This document shows positions 1 through 11,318 of a stretch of DNA of 47,591 nucleotides, in pieces (position 1 is the stretch's first letter; each line of letters opens with the position of its first letter). The notes beneath the pieces were generated by a model, which was not told the DNA's origin, searched no databases, and worked only from the letters and a program-made list of their open reading frames with translations. Origin of the DNA: Chalciporus piperatus (taxonomy: Eukaryota > Basidiomycota > Agaricomycetes > Boletales > Boletaceae); the NCBI GenBank assembly GCA_038093975.1, contig JBBPTG010000184.1:1-47591 (forward strand). Direction: 5' to 3'. The position numbers and the translations under genes are program-made.

Positions 1-2028
1 TCCTCGAGTATGACTCGCACCGCTCGGTCGGCCGTCATTCCGACGTCCCCTAAACCCTCCTCGCACGGAGCGTTGCCCCCGCTGTGGAGCACGTGCATTA
101 TGGTTGACTGACTCTCTGTTAGGAGGAGCCGTAGTAGGCGCGGCAGGTCCAGCTAAGGCGGATTTTCCCCCTTGGCGATTCCTCAGCTTCTCCCTGCGTT
201 CGCCTCGGCCAGACGCTACTGAGTGAGCGATCTCGATTACTTCGGCAGCAGCTATTACCTCACGCAAAGTAGATTTCTCTGGGTTAAGTCTGTCCTTCCA
301 CAACTCGCTCTGGATATAGGTTGCGAATCCAAACCAAAGTTTCATTACTTGGTCGCGCTCGTTAACATCACCGATCAGGTTCCACAGCTCGGTGAGGTGG
401 GAGACATATTCGTGAACTGTTCGCTCGTTCTGAAAGGTACGTCGCAGCGTTTCGCGCTGCTTAGTTCTGAAATCAATTGGAAAGCAATGATTAAACATCT
501 GAAGGAAGAAGTCCTTCAGACGCCAGGTATATGGATTTCCAGCTACTTCCTGGATATAGAATTTGTGCGCTTTGTCGGACAACGAATGAGACAGGACGAA
601 GACCTGGTCCCGCTTTCTAACTTGCCCAGTCTTGACATAGGCGGTCCCCTCTGTCACGAAGCGGTGAAACGCTCGTGAATCAGGCGCGCCATTGTACTTG
701 TTGGGCGGAATGGGCTTCAACTTCCCATAGCCTGCAGCAGTCGATTTTTTGCGATGGGCCTGTTTCCGATGCCCTGAACCGTTGCGCTTACGCCGTTTAT
801 CAGATCGATGTCCCCTCCTACGACGATAGTCGCTTGAAGAGCTAGACGAGCTCGATGATTTTGATGATGAACTATCCTCGCTAGAGGTAGTGGTAGACTC
901 TTCCGAGTCGCTACTATCATCGCTGGATTCTGAGGAGTCGGACGGGTCGTCTCGATGTCTCACTCTTCGGCTTGAATAGCTCCGGTTCGGTATGGTTTGC
1001 GGAATCTGACCCAGTGCTCGACCAAGGTAGCTTCCGGGCGCTATTTGCTGGGAGGGCTCAATTACCCGAACTGTAGATGTCCTTGGTTTCCTTTTCTTGG
1101 AGTCCAAAGCGTTACTGATCAACTTCTTGATAGGATTTGGGGTGCTAGCCTCGAGCGGCTGGCGCCCTCGCGGGGTTCCGTTATTCATGTCAGAGTGTCG
1201 TACTCTGGACCCCCGCCGTTTGCTCTTCTTACGAGGTTTCTCTCGCCTGGGCTCAGGCAGCGAGTACGATCCGTCGTCGGTATCAGACGACTCGGGATGT
1301 ACATTGGCAAGCGCGGATCGAGAAGGTCCCGCCTGGGCATTCGCATTTTCGTGTTGTGCCCAGTACACCAGCTCAGCTCGCTGACGATCGATATCGACGT
1401 CATCTGGCTCAACACTGAGTTGGCCCCAGTTCCTGGGGTCAATTCCCTTTCCTTTGTCGACGATCTCGTCGTCAGGCACTGAGGTGCTGTCGCTTGCATC
1501 ATCGCGAGCGGTTGCCTCGGCATGGCTACGCTTAGCCATCCGGCGTTGGTCATTGATACTTAGGCTTCGTTCAGCCATGCGAACAGTCGACGCTGGCGAC
1601 AGCGGGACTCGTTCGTGTTCAGAGATACTAGTGACAGTAGCGCGTTTCTTTCGGCGCTGTACTGTTGACCATTCTTCCTGCTCGTCTGCAGCAGGGCTCA
1701 TCTGGAAGCCTCCAGGTATCACTCGCGAAGAGGTAATGTAATTTGGTATATTCTGATCTACGGACACAGTTGACAACGCAACAGGATCGCCCGGATCGTT
1801 CTCGCTTCCAGCCACCGATGGCGGTGGGGTCGGCGTTCTGGCGGCGACGACATCGCTGAATAAACGCGACGCGTCGGCCAGCCCTTCCCCGACTCGAGGA
1901 CTGGGTAGTCCGAGTCCAGGAGGTGTGATAGGAAGGGGTGCCAAGGGAGAAGACTCACTATTAGCCCGACGTCTCGGGCGAGTAGCGATGTTGCGGGGAG
2001 CTGCGCTGCGTAGGTTGTACCTAGACAT
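1..2028 (-). CDS. Retrotransposon Gag polyprotein (partial)
   Basis: One open frame runs from an ATG at 2028 leftwards past the window edge: 676 codons without a stop, so the 3' end of gag and all of pol lie outside. Residues about 1-440 are low complexity: an Arg-rich start, an acidic and Ser-rich middle, and a Lys/Arg/Ser tract near 360-430 (RRRRGHRSDKRRKRNG) that may bind RNA. Residues about 445-605 match the retrotransposon Gag domain family: YNGAPDSRAFHRFV, then an aromatic-rich helical stretch (YTWRLKDFFLQMFNHCFP, TVHEYVSHLTELWNLIG) and a closing STLREVIAAAEVIE. After that comes an Arg/Gly-rich tail like those before a zinc knuckle. The start fits: it lies 178 nt inside the LTR. The protein forms the virus-like particle. 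The frame is undamaged, so this copy may be young. Clade assignment to Ty3/gypsy is inferred from Gag type and LTR ends. Confidence 0.9.
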   Translation of the reverse strand, partial: MSRYNLRSAAPRNIATRPRRRANSESSPLAPLPITPPGLGLPSPRVGEGLADASRLFSDVVAARTPTPPPSVAGSENDPGDPVALSTVSVDQNIPNYITSSRVIPGGFQMSPAADEQEEWSTVQRRKKRATVTSISEHERVPLSPASTVRMAERSLSINDQRRMAKRSHAEATARDDASDSTSVPDDEIVDKGKGIDPRNWGQLSVEPDDVDIDRQRAELVYWAQHENANAQAGPSRSALANVHPESSDTDDGSYSLPEPRREKPRKKSKRRGSRVRHSDMNNGTPRGRQPLEASTPNPIKKLISNALDSKKRKPRTSTVRVIEPSQQIAPGSYLGRALGQIPQTIPNRSYSSRRVRHRDDPSDSSESSDDSSDSEESTTTSSEDSSSSKSSSSSSSSSDYRRRRGHRSDKRRKRNGSGHRKQAHRKKSTAAGYGKLKPIPPNKYNGAPDSRAFHRFVTEGTAYVKTGQVRKRDQVFVLSHSLSDKAHKFYIQEVAGNPYTWRLKDFFLQMFNHCFPIDFRTKQRETLRRTFQNERTVHEYVSHLTELWNLIGDVNERDQVMKLWFGFATYIQSELWKDRLNPEKSTLREVIAAAEVIEIAHSVASGRGERREKLRNRQGGKSALAGPAAPTTAPPNRESVNHNARAPQRGQRSVRGGFRGRRNDGRPSGASHTRG

Positions 2029-2205
2029 GTCGAAGATCGGTTTTTGTAGTTTGGATAGTAGATAAAGTTGATTGCTGATGTTGTTGATACGATGGGTGTC
2101 GAAGGGTCGATTGACGGTCCGGGAGGGCCTATCCCGTTAGGTCAAATCGATTATCGACGAAAAGATAAAGAAGTAAAGATAAGGTACTTGGTACCGTCAA
2201 AAAGA

Positions 2206-2409
2206 TGTAACCTCAGACTACCGAAGCAGTGATGAAGTCCCACGAAGAATCAAACAAGAGAACAGACGGGTGTAAGTCCTACTGGATTGACTGAGGAGAA
2301 GAAGTTACAGGCGGGTCCTTATATACGACGAGTAGATGTGATGAGTAAAATAAGACCTCGTAAGCTGACAGCTAAGACTCGGGCGGCCGCGTGACTCCCA
2401 ACCGTTACA
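2206..2409 (-). repeat. 5' LTR of the left retrotransposon
   Basis: This 204-bp block is bounded by the inverted ends TGTAAC and GTTACA. Read on the minus strand it begins TGTAACGG, has a TATA box (TATATAAGG) about 90 nt in, and ends just before the gag leader at 2029-2205. A related 219-bp block is present at 45014-45232, with shared stretches such as CACGAAGAATCAA, AGAACAGACGGG, TTATATAC and GCGGCCGCGTGACT. I see no obvious tRNA primer-binding site next to its inner end. Confidence 0.85.
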
Positions 2410-3375
2410 CAAAGACTCAGGCCCGGGCTTGGCAAGTTTCAACCAAACTTTGTTGGCTAAGTAGCAACGGTTCCACAAAGGTCATTCACTGCGATGCTCG
2501 CAATTCCGTTCTAGGTATCAGAAGACCGAAAGGGCTGCATCAGTTGAATCTCGGAGGAGTAAATGGATGTTGCGAACTCGCCTCACAAACCCGACCATGA
2601 CTTTTTCTCAATCTTTTTGCCGAATCTTCGTGGAACCCAACTGAAGCTAACGAGTTACTTTTCAACGCGTGTGCTATGCATCTCCCTTCAATCTGATAGG
2701 GAGATAGATACCTTCAAGTACCCTGATCTCATGCGTCGTGTCCACACCTACCATCCGACGTAAGCCACAGGTCACATTGACTAGGTCAACAACGATGACT
2801 ACGATGGAGAACGATAGTGTGGAGACGCATGGCAAAAACCACGAAGAAGGTGAGTAGTTCAGCTTTTATATCTCGACCTTCGTATGAGTAACCCAGGCCT
2901 AGAACATCGGCAACGTGCCGCCGGACACTGTACCACAGGTCAAATAGGCGTGCTGCCAGAGGCAGTAGGATTCCAGGAGGTATGTACCTCTGGGGTCAAC
3001 TCATTGATTCTCAGCAAGGTTGATTGGCAGGAATATAGAAATGGCAGTGAGTCTTCCTAGTCCCGATGGTAACGAGTTCGTGAGGGGTAATTCACCACCC
3101 CATTGTGTCCCTCTTTCACAAGTGGGGTGCACAAGCATGTGCTCCCACTGCCAGACCATCATCGTTCTACAACAGATCCGCGTAGTCGTTTGCGTCAGTC
3201 ATGCGGTAGGAAGTTGTCCGCTCTGGACATTCAGCGGCAAACCAGACTCCATTGCGAGTAGGGTACGCAACGGTTCCGAATCTGATGAGCATCTGCTGGA
3301 CCTATATAACCTCGACGTCTTGCTTCGTTTATCACCCAACCTCTCGTTCAATCAATAATCCACCGAAAGTCCTTC
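2410..3375. other. Intergenic stretch, no gene seen
   Basis: Between the LTR and the G1 peptidase start only short frames without family motifs are open. The last few hundred bases probably hold the promoter and 5' UTR of the peptidase gene. Confidence 0.4.
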
Positions 3376-4254
3376 ATGATCTTCATGGTCTCGACGTTTG
3401 CCCTTTTGAGCAACCTTTTGCTTGCCTCCGTCACTCTCGCTGTCCCATCTACCCCTCCTGCGGCTCCTAATGATCTGCAGTCAGAGCCGCCAGCCCCGGT
3501 CGAGCAGCTTGTCACCCCGGTGTACGACAATTCCATCCGAGCTGGAGTTTTCCTGACTGGGAATAATGTACGTATCGTTCTTCCACCTATGAATAGACCG
3601 AACCTTACCTTTCCGCTAATAGGGGAATTTCTACGCTGTGGATGCCCAATTTACTGTCCCCCATCCCCCAGGCGATCATGGCTCTATCGCCATCTGGGCT
3701 GGGATCGACGGTCCCAACTGCAACAGTACTACCTTCGCAACTGGTATTGACGTCATCGTCGCTGCTAATGGCGCGGTTTCGTTCGCTAGTAAGCAAGGCT
3801 TCGTACCATCTGACGCGAATCGATACTCAACATTGGTCTGTTTATAGCTTGGGCGGTCTGGTACCCTGGCCCTTCGCACCACTTCCTTAACTTTACGATC
3901 CATTCTGGGGATAGTATTCACTTCCAGGTCCTCGCCACTTCCCCGACGACTGGCGTTGCCTGGATCGAGAACTTGACCACCGGACAGAACGTAATGCGAG
4001 CCTTCTCTTCTGAGCACGCTCTTTGCGAGAAGAACGTGGAGTGGTACGTTGAGGACTTTACGCCCCCCAGCGAGACTCGAGTTCCTTTCTTGGATTTTGG
4101 TACTGTCACGTTCAGTCAGGCTCATGCCTATGGTTCCCATGGAACGTACGGGCCTTCGGGCGCCGATGCCACTATCGCTGCTATTGAGCAGAACAAGACG
4201 GTTCTTACTCGTACCAGTGTCCACAACGGCAGGATTACCATTACGCGCCTTTAA
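3376..4254 (+). CDS. Secreted peptidase G1 (eqolisin) homologue, catalytic Gln replaced
   Basis: Model join(3376..3567,3623..3788,3848..4254), 254 aa; the introns of 55 and 59 nt are GT-AG. Residues 1-22 form a signal peptide (hydrophobic run ending VTLAVPS), followed by a Pro-rich propeptide. The mature part follows the glutamic peptidase fold: NFYAVDAQFTVP (66-77), WAGIDGPNC (89-97), WYPGPSHHF (124-132), ENLTTGQ (160-166), NVEWYVEDF (182-190), DFGTVTFSQA and a closing ITITRL. Families of this type are acid endopeptidases using a Gln/Glu pair. The Glu-containing VEWYVEDF motif, the Trp and the Asp of WAGID are kept, but the Gln of the usual LQTG motif is Ala103 (TTFATGID). The protein is therefore probably inactive or altered. 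The length is usual for the family. Secretion is inferred from the signal peptide. Confidence 0.88.
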
Positions 4255-5550
4255 ATCGAGGGTGGCGCTAGTTGTTTTTCATTTATGCGAGGAGATTCTT
4301 CTTGGACCGAGGTGCAGCTACGTATGTCAGAAACTTGTCATTACCCTGTTGCGCTAGTTATTCAATTGATCATCATCATCTCCTTTCTCTGTATCAGACA
4401 GTTCTTTAGTACTTATGAGATGTAGGATTAGTATCTCGATAGCTTTTCAGACTTGTTCTTTTTACCCAAGGCTTATCTCGACGCTCAGTGTTTCTGCGCT
4501 GTATAGAACTTGCGTCAACATTGTCAAGACGGGACTTTGTGCAGCAACCTGACTAATCTAGTCCTACACAACACGCTATGGCGGGGTCCTCAACGAGCAC
4601 CCCGATCCGAGGAAAAATGCATTTATGCACGCCTTGATTTCTCAAGGGGTGTGGGACTCCGTAAGCTAGCCAGTTGCCCCGGTCACATTCAGGGGTCAAG
4701 CTAGCGTGATACCCACTAAAACCTCTAGGTTTTCTACCCAGTTTCTTGGTAACGGGTTGTCTGATTTGATTACCGGTTCCCTCTTCGACGTTATCTTTGG
4801 TTTCTTCCGTGATCTTGCTATTCTTCTATCTGTGTCTAGTTTCATGTTAATCTTATCTCGCCACTGGTTTTTTATCGATTGATCAGAGTGTTGTCGGTCG
4901 CCTATTACTCGGCCAGCCCAAATTAGGTGGGCGGATTCTGATATGAGGATTCGTTTCAGTCTCGTGCTTCCCGTTTCTTGTTTGGTCTGGTCCCGGTCTG
5001 CGTCGCGTTTTGCTGTTAGTGCCCCACAGCCTAGTATCTGGCCCATGGCCGCCTACACTACCATTAACCGGCAACAATCTATTGACAATACGACACGGAG
5101 TCACGGATCCAACACGGACTCAGATTCAACGACGAGCAGATAGGCTGAGAGACTGCTGACGGTCGACACTCGTACGGGAGTTTTCCTGTCAAGATATTTT
5201 TGCACGAGACCAACGAGGCGGCACAAATTCGAGGAGATACAACTTTTCCGATTCAGCCTGAGAGAGCTGCACTGATCCAGGATCCCACACTGAGACTGAC
5301 ATGTCGTTTTCCACCTGTAATATGCATTTCACGTATCTTCTGGGCTGACACCCCGTTGCTACCGCCGAGGCCCTCCGAGGCGAAGGCCAAAACGTCTGGT
5401 GCCGAGACTAACGTTGGACCATGCGGTAACACGCCCAGTCTGATATTTAAGTAGATCACCGCTTTATGTGCCTTCTTCCGTCAGGTCCGCTTCTCCTTTC
5501 CCTGCTCTCTCACTGCCCTTGGGCCCTCCGAAAGCTTTATCCTCTTTCAA
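4255..5550. other. Intergenic stretch holding a LINE remnant
   Basis: Apart from the LINE fragment at 4700-5046 no coding signal is convincing here. The last 100-200 bases, pyrimidine-rich just before 5551, look like the leader of the permease gene. Confidence 0.4.
4700..5046 (-). mobile_element. LINE-type retrotransposon C-terminal remnant (RNase H tail)
   Basis: A minus-strand frame ending near 4700 reads like the C-terminus of basidiomycete reverse transcriptase/RNase-H proteins: GCGALTAKRDADRD, then ILISESAHLIWAGRVIG, IKNQWRDKINMKLDTDRR and NWVENLEVLVGIT. In intact relatives the segment after ESAHLIW carries a few more residues (of the kind LRCERVI), so this copy has small losses. No reverse transcriptase core lies upstream, so it is a dead 5'-truncated or eroded insertion. 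The assignment rests on remembered motif order, not on an alignment. Confidence 0.6.
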
Positions 5551-7506
5551 ATGTCTGGAGGCAGTCATGACGACTACTATGACAAGGAAAAAGGTGTCGT
5601 TGACCCTGGGGTAACGTACGAAATTGAGGTTTCTGCTGATGTTTCCCCGGATGAGGTGATTGCAAAGCGATTCGGTGTCCTTGGTCCTTTTCTCTCCAAA
5701 CTTTTCAACCATGGTGTAGAAGCGAGAGGTGTTGAGCGTGTACCAGAAAACCAGAGGGAGACAAAGAATGCTTGGAACAAGTGAGTTTTCTCGCTATTTC
5801 TTGGATTTCGATCGTTGCTTATCGTCGTGTGAGCTTGTTGATGTGGTGGTATGGCCATTATTGCCCTAGCCTTGAACTCTACCTCACAATGGAACAGGTC
5901 CGTCAATTATGTACTTACAACCATCCCTGTAGGGGTGTTGGGGCAATTCGTTTTCACTCTGACCCTACCGTGAGTTCACGTCCAACTGGGTGAGCTGTGC
6001 TTATGTCCGGCATAGCCATGCTGTTGCAACTATCCTCTGCTTCGCTGCTCTCGGATCAATAGCGACGGCCTTTATTGCAACTCTTGGTCCGCGAACTGGC
6101 CTTCGAACTATGATTATCACCCGCTATAGCTCTGGCTACATTGGGGGAACCTTATATTCCATCTTAAACATCCTCACCCAGTAAGCACTTTCCCCTCCCG
6201 CTATCACAGACGCTGACATGTCAATCAGACTTGGCTTCTCCACCATCTGCGTCATTCTCGGAGGCCAGACGCTTGCTTCAATCCACACAAATACCCTTCC
6301 ACTCGTCGTCGGCATCATAATCATCGGTATCTGCTGCCTCATCCCTTGTTTCATTGGCTACGACATGGTCCACTATTACGAGCGTTACGCTTGGATTACC
6401 ACTTTCTTCATCTTGTGTTGTCTCTATGGACTCGGAGGCAAAGCCGGATTCGATGTGAACGCTCAAAAGCCGTTGGAAGACAGTGGCAGAGCGCTCAGCG
6501 CTGACATTATCAGTTTCGGAGCAGTTGTCTTTGGGTCGGTCGCAGGTTGGGCCCCCGTCGCGGCCGACTACAACGTTCGTTTGCCAGTGGACACGAATCC
6601 ATGGCGGATATTCACCTTGACGTTCTGGGGTCTGTATATTCCGGTGTGTTTCACCTCGATATTGGGTGCTTGTTTGGTGACGATCACCGATCCTGCATAC
6701 GTGGAAGCTTTCGGCCCCGGTGGGAGCACAGGTGGATTGGTCGCTCAAGTGTTATCTCCCTGGAAAGGTGGAGGTAAATTCTTGCTCGTCTTACTGTCCT
6801 TGAGCGTCACGTGAGTCCCCAAGTCTTCATCGTTTGGTAGGAGGCTCAGGCTGACATGTCTATCCAGCGCAAATAATATCCCAAATACCTATTCGACAGG
6901 TCTTTCTATCCAATCCCTCGGTCGTCCTTTCGCCATCATACCTCGTTTCGTCTGGGTCTTCTTCGCTTTCGTCGCTTATACCGTGGCCGGCGTTGCTGGC
7001 CGAGAGCATTTGAGCGCCATCCTTAGCAACTTTTTATCCATCCTAAGTTATTGGATCGCATTCTTTGTCGTGATCATCGCAGAGGAGCACTTTTTGTTCA
7101 GGAGGCAAGGGGGAAGGCTGGGAGGGTACAATTTGTCAGATTGGGACAATCCGTCCAAGTAAGTCTCGTCTCCTCCCTTCTCCGGATGCGCGATTGTTCG
7201 AACTCTGAGATTCCTTCGTGTTCTTCCCCCAGACTCCCTCTTGGCATAGCGGGAATCTTGGCCGCCTGTTTCGGTGTTGCAGGCGCGGTCGTCGGGATGT
7301 CTCAAATTTGGTACACGGGTCCCCTTGGGAAGATGGCCGGTGCCACGTATGGCGCTGATCTCGGATTCGAGGTACATTGCGGTTTTTCGTCGATCTTCCA
7401 AGTTTCGCTCGCTCACTCTATTCTTTCTACTTAGCTCGCGGCTGCTTTTTCAGCAGTGACTTTTCCACCATTGCGATGGTTGGAGATCCGGTTGACGGGT
7501 CGTTGA
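5551..7506 (+). CDS. NCS1 purine/cytosine permease
   Basis: Model join(5551..5780,5898..5969,6016..6180,6229..6810,6868..7158,7233..7371,7435..7506), 516 aa, with all six introns GT-AG and in phase. The protein belongs to the nucleobase:cation symporter-1 family (Fcy2 type), plasma-membrane H+ symporters for adenine, guanine, hypoxanthine and cytosine. The cytosolic N-terminus carries the family box ARGVERVPENQRET (about 59-72). About twelve membrane segments follow, with signature stretches LGPRTGLRTMIITRYSSGY, VAGWAPVAADYNVRLP and LSVTANNIPNTYSTGLSI. The C-terminus ends soon after the last helix at LEIRLTGR. The first intron (117 nt) is the least certain; the first membrane segment looks short for the family, so a small exon could be missed there. 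Substrate is inferred from family only. Confidence 0.9.
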
Positions 7507-7653
7507 GAACCGTCGACGCACTGTCCGTGTACCTCGTATTGAGATTTTAAGCAGTAATTTTCTTTTCGGGAAATGGATGCAATCATGATATTTAATACAG
7601 AGTTGACAATTCCAGAAAGTCCGCGTGCATCAACGCAGTGAAACCGACACCCC

Positions 7654-10600
7654 TCACGACACGTCCATTCCATCTCCCGACGCTCCAGGCACGTCCGAAA
7701 CGGAATCAAGCGACGAAGACAGAGGAACACCCACACCACTCGGTGGCGAGACGACCGCCTCCTCGATCACGATGTCTTCAACGAGCTCTGGTGGAAGCTG
7801 TGACAAAAACACTCTATTAGCCGTCCTCACATCCTCCTGCAAGGAATATGAACGAACGTAAGTAAAAAAAAGGGGATGGGGGACCATCAATGAAAGAAAA
7901 CGACGCACCTTGATCTCCTCTGGCCAAGGGAGATCAGATAGAGGACCCTCGTTCTCCGGCATCGCTCGGGAGTAAAACAAGAGGTAGGGCCCTGCGTTGA
8001 GATGACGGCCCATCTCGTCACTGAGCACGACCTCCTCTGGGACCTGCAGAAGACAGTGTCAGTATGCCGTGCCTGATTCGCGTACCGAGTGGATCACCTT
8101 CTCGATCAACGAATCTGCGATCTTCCACCAACAAGATCTATCGTGAACATAAGAGTACAGGTGTTTCCGGCCATATTGACCGTCGTGCACAAATACCACG
8201 CGGAGATTGTACTAATGCATGGATATTAGTTAGGTTCTTGGGTGACGAAGAGCAGGGTGCAGCTCAACGTACCTGAAATTGTTGCAACTCTTCACAGTCG
8301 AGTAATGTTTCGGCCTCTGTACTCAGTCTTGCTATCTTCTCCTCAGTGGCTATCGATTAGGTGTCGTCAGCAGTGAGCTCATACAAAAAGCGACGTGTTT
8401 CAGACCTTTTACGATGTCATCGATGGTGGTCAGGATGCTTTTCAGCTTCTCTGCCGTTGCCTTTATCGAGGCTGCGCGCTCCTCGTCATCCTTGGCCTCT
8501 GCCACGTTCTCGTAGTAGAAGATGGTGGATCGCAAGTCGTCAAGCGTTTCCTTGCCCTATCGCCATAACCAGTTGCAGACAGCGGTGATACCTCTCAAAA
8601 AAGACGAACTCACATTGAAATGCGTCAACGTCTTCTTATACAACACCAGCCTCTGCACTTCCTCATACATCTCACGTCTCTGCTGCCGTTTCGCATGCGC
8701 GAGCTCGACGTTCTCTCTCAAGAACTGGTCGAGGTATATCGATTTGGGATATGTGAACAATTTTCTCTCTACTCTCTCTCCGTCCGCGGTATTGCTGCTC
8801 GGAGAGGAACGAAAGAGTTCGAAAGCGACGACCTCAGATGGATCAAAAATGACACTCTGTTTACCTGGTTCGGGAGGTTTCGATAGTTGTGCAGAGAGGC
8901 ATTTGATGAGATCGTTCGCTTCTCCACCGTTGACGTCGATAGGGACGATGGATGTTTCTTGAAGTAGTTCGCCTGGTTCACCTATACTACTTCCATACTG
9001 GAAGTGTAATAATCGCGGTCTGACGCAAACCTTAGACGATCTTCATCTGTGAAGCGTGAATAACTCACTTTGGGGGAAGTTGACCACTGTGCACGAACTG
9101 CTCGACAAATGCCTTCTCAAGGGTAGCCGCGAGCTTGGCGAAGAACTCTGAATTGTCCCATCAGTCAATCATCCAGCAAACGACGAAGCGAAACGCGCAC
9201 ACGCACTTCTCGAAAGCTCTCCTGGTGTCCCCGACGGAGGCAAGGGATCGATGTTGAATGCCGAGAGAAGTTTGTCCACATTGAGATCGCATAGGCGAGC
9301 GAGATCCATGTGGGTGAATATCTCGCTGAGGGACCAGAGGGTATAATCTACATAGCACCGTTCAGTAAGTTCTCTCCAATTAACCAAGAGCAAATACCTG
9401 GACCGTCAATCGGTAGCGATACTTCAACCTCCTCTGTTGGAACTGGAGGACGCCAGCATGCCATACGTACCCTCACTTGTGGTACATAGAACAACCCCTG
9501 AAGGATGCTCGTGGCGTACACAGCGGTGTGCATCGAAGGACGCAGCACGACGGGACTGATTATGTTCAAAGCCATGTCAATGGCGGGGCAAAAACCTTGG
9601 TCTGAATGGACACTCACCGTCCATCCCTTCGTAACTGCTGCTCAACAGGGAACGGTTCGAGCGCGTCCGAGTCAGTCTGTTCCAAGCTCGCCTCGATTGC
9701 CCGCTCCAAGTCGGCTTGCTACCCGTCCGCGATTGCATCATCAGTCCAAACCATTCCAACCATGCGAATGAGGGGAAAAGAAGGACAGAGCAATCAACTA
9801 GCGACTCACATCTGACGGTACCATCGCCCAATTCGGATCCGGTGGACGCTCGCTAGGGCCAAACACAGGCCCCTCCGGAGGCGTTTGCATCTGTGACTGC
9901 GACTGTACTGACTGCATCGACTCCTGCATCGCTCTTTGAAAATCTGCGTCTTCGTCCAACGTCAAATCGATCACTGGCGTATTAGGGCGTCCCTGCGGAT
10001 GCTGTGACTGGGAGTGGGGTTGGACTTGCATTCGGGACTGGGCCTGGGCCTGGGCTTGGGCTTGGGACTGGGCTAGTGTGAGCGCGACGGCGCTTGGAGA
10101 GACATCGGCGCCACGTTCGCCTTCCAGGAGTGCCGAGGCAGCTTTCTCGAGGTTTCCGTCGTATTTGCGAAGTACACGTCGTACGACGGCGTGATCGACC
10201 CCCTCCGAGTCGCCCATCATCCCGATCAACATGTCGACCCCAGGTTCCTCCTCTGGCAACATGTGCATCTTTGAGTCTTCCTGCGCGTTCTTCTGTTTTG
10301 TATCGGTCTTGGTCTGAGGTCGCGTGCGAGTGAGAGTCTTGAGGTTGTCGGTCGATCCAGCACTAGCACTAGTGGTGCTGTTGTTGCGCCTGTCACTGAA
10401 CTCCCCAAAGTCGTCCTCTTCGGTATCCGTAAAATGCAACGAATTATCTCCCTCCTCCTTGTCCTTGTCTCTATCCTCGATACCCTTCGATTCTGGATAT
10501 CGAATCCTCCGATGTGGAACGTGAAAATGTGGAACAGGAAGAGGCGGCAACGGATGATTCAATGATGGCAGATGGACTCCGTGCGAGACGCGCGACTCGA

Positions 10601-10670
10601 GTTGGTGCGCCACCGAGTGCAGAATCCCGCGTACGTTGTCTCTGAATCTCATCGGCGTCTGGCCAGTCAT
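7654..10670 (-). CDS. USP25/28-like deubiquitinase homologue lacking the catalytic Cys
   Basis: Model complement(join(7654..7836,7909..8043,8098..8211,8273..8349,8406..8556,8614..8986,9069..9147,9207..9347,9398..9555,9618..9718,9810..10670)), 790 aa. N-terminal part: a UBA/CUE-like helix bundle (146-184, DMLIGMMGDSEGVDHAVVRR), a Gln-rich run, a SUMO-interacting core VIDLT (233-237), and two ubiquitin-interacting motifs (DADFQRAMQESMQ 241-253; ADLERAIEASLEQ 289-301). This order is that of animal USP25/USP28. The USP fold begins at RPVVLRPSMHTAVYA: where active enzymes have GNTC, this has HTA (Ala332), and the box contains no Cys. A charged coiled coil (AHAKRQQRREMYEEV onward) sits inside the domain, as in USP25/28. 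The His box (GRKHLYSYVHD, His664) and Asp680 (WWKIAD) remain, then GPYLLFYSRA. Likely a ubiquitin/SUMO-binding pseudoenzyme. The acceptor at 8986 could instead be 8989. Confidence 0.85.
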
Positions 10671-11318
10671 CCCGAGTCGTAATGATATGAGATCGTAGAT
10701 ACGTTTTTGATTCTTTACTACATAGTAGGGTGGCCTCGAGGCGTTGCATCCACATTACATGGCCATATGGCTTCCCGGGCCTTGAGGCAACGTCGTTTCC
10801 CCTGTCATTGTCAGTGATCTTGATCATACACGACGCTCATCGACTCAGACACGATCCATCACACTGGCACCACCAGGGTACCCCACCATGCGGACTGAGA
10901 TATGAGTACTCGAGTTTTGAATTACGGGATCTACAAATACTGATGGGTAGCGTAGTACGGAGCGCATTCGACGCGACATCTGGTCATACGAGCCGAGTCG
11001 TCGAAAGGCAGAACAATTCAAACAGGCCTAAACGTATATGTACGGGCAAAAAAAAAGCGGGGTGAAACGAACAAAACATTAACCAAGAAACGGACTAATC
11101 GAGCCAGCGCAGACTTGGGGGGAGATTGAGAGATACACCGAGGATGCAGAGAAAAAGCAAAGAGGTTGAGGAGAGGAAAAACACAATACACAGGTTTAGG
11201 ATGAGTTCAAGATGTAAGAGGGTAGCGATGCGAGGGGGGGACAAGCGAACGTCCAATCGTCCATGGGGGATGTTTCAACGTCCATTTTTTGCACTGTGCA
11301 CTGTCTTCACCTTTTCCA
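10671..11318. other. Intergenic stretch between two minus-strand genes
   Basis: This probably holds the promoter of the USP-like gene and the 3' UTR of the transcription factor gene. I see no gene. A run of A residues lies near 11046-11054. Confidence 0.4.

Noticed and set aside
997..1553. Plus- and minus-strand frames inside 997-1553
   Set aside because: Shadows of the gag frame, which is continuous on the minus strand through this stretch.
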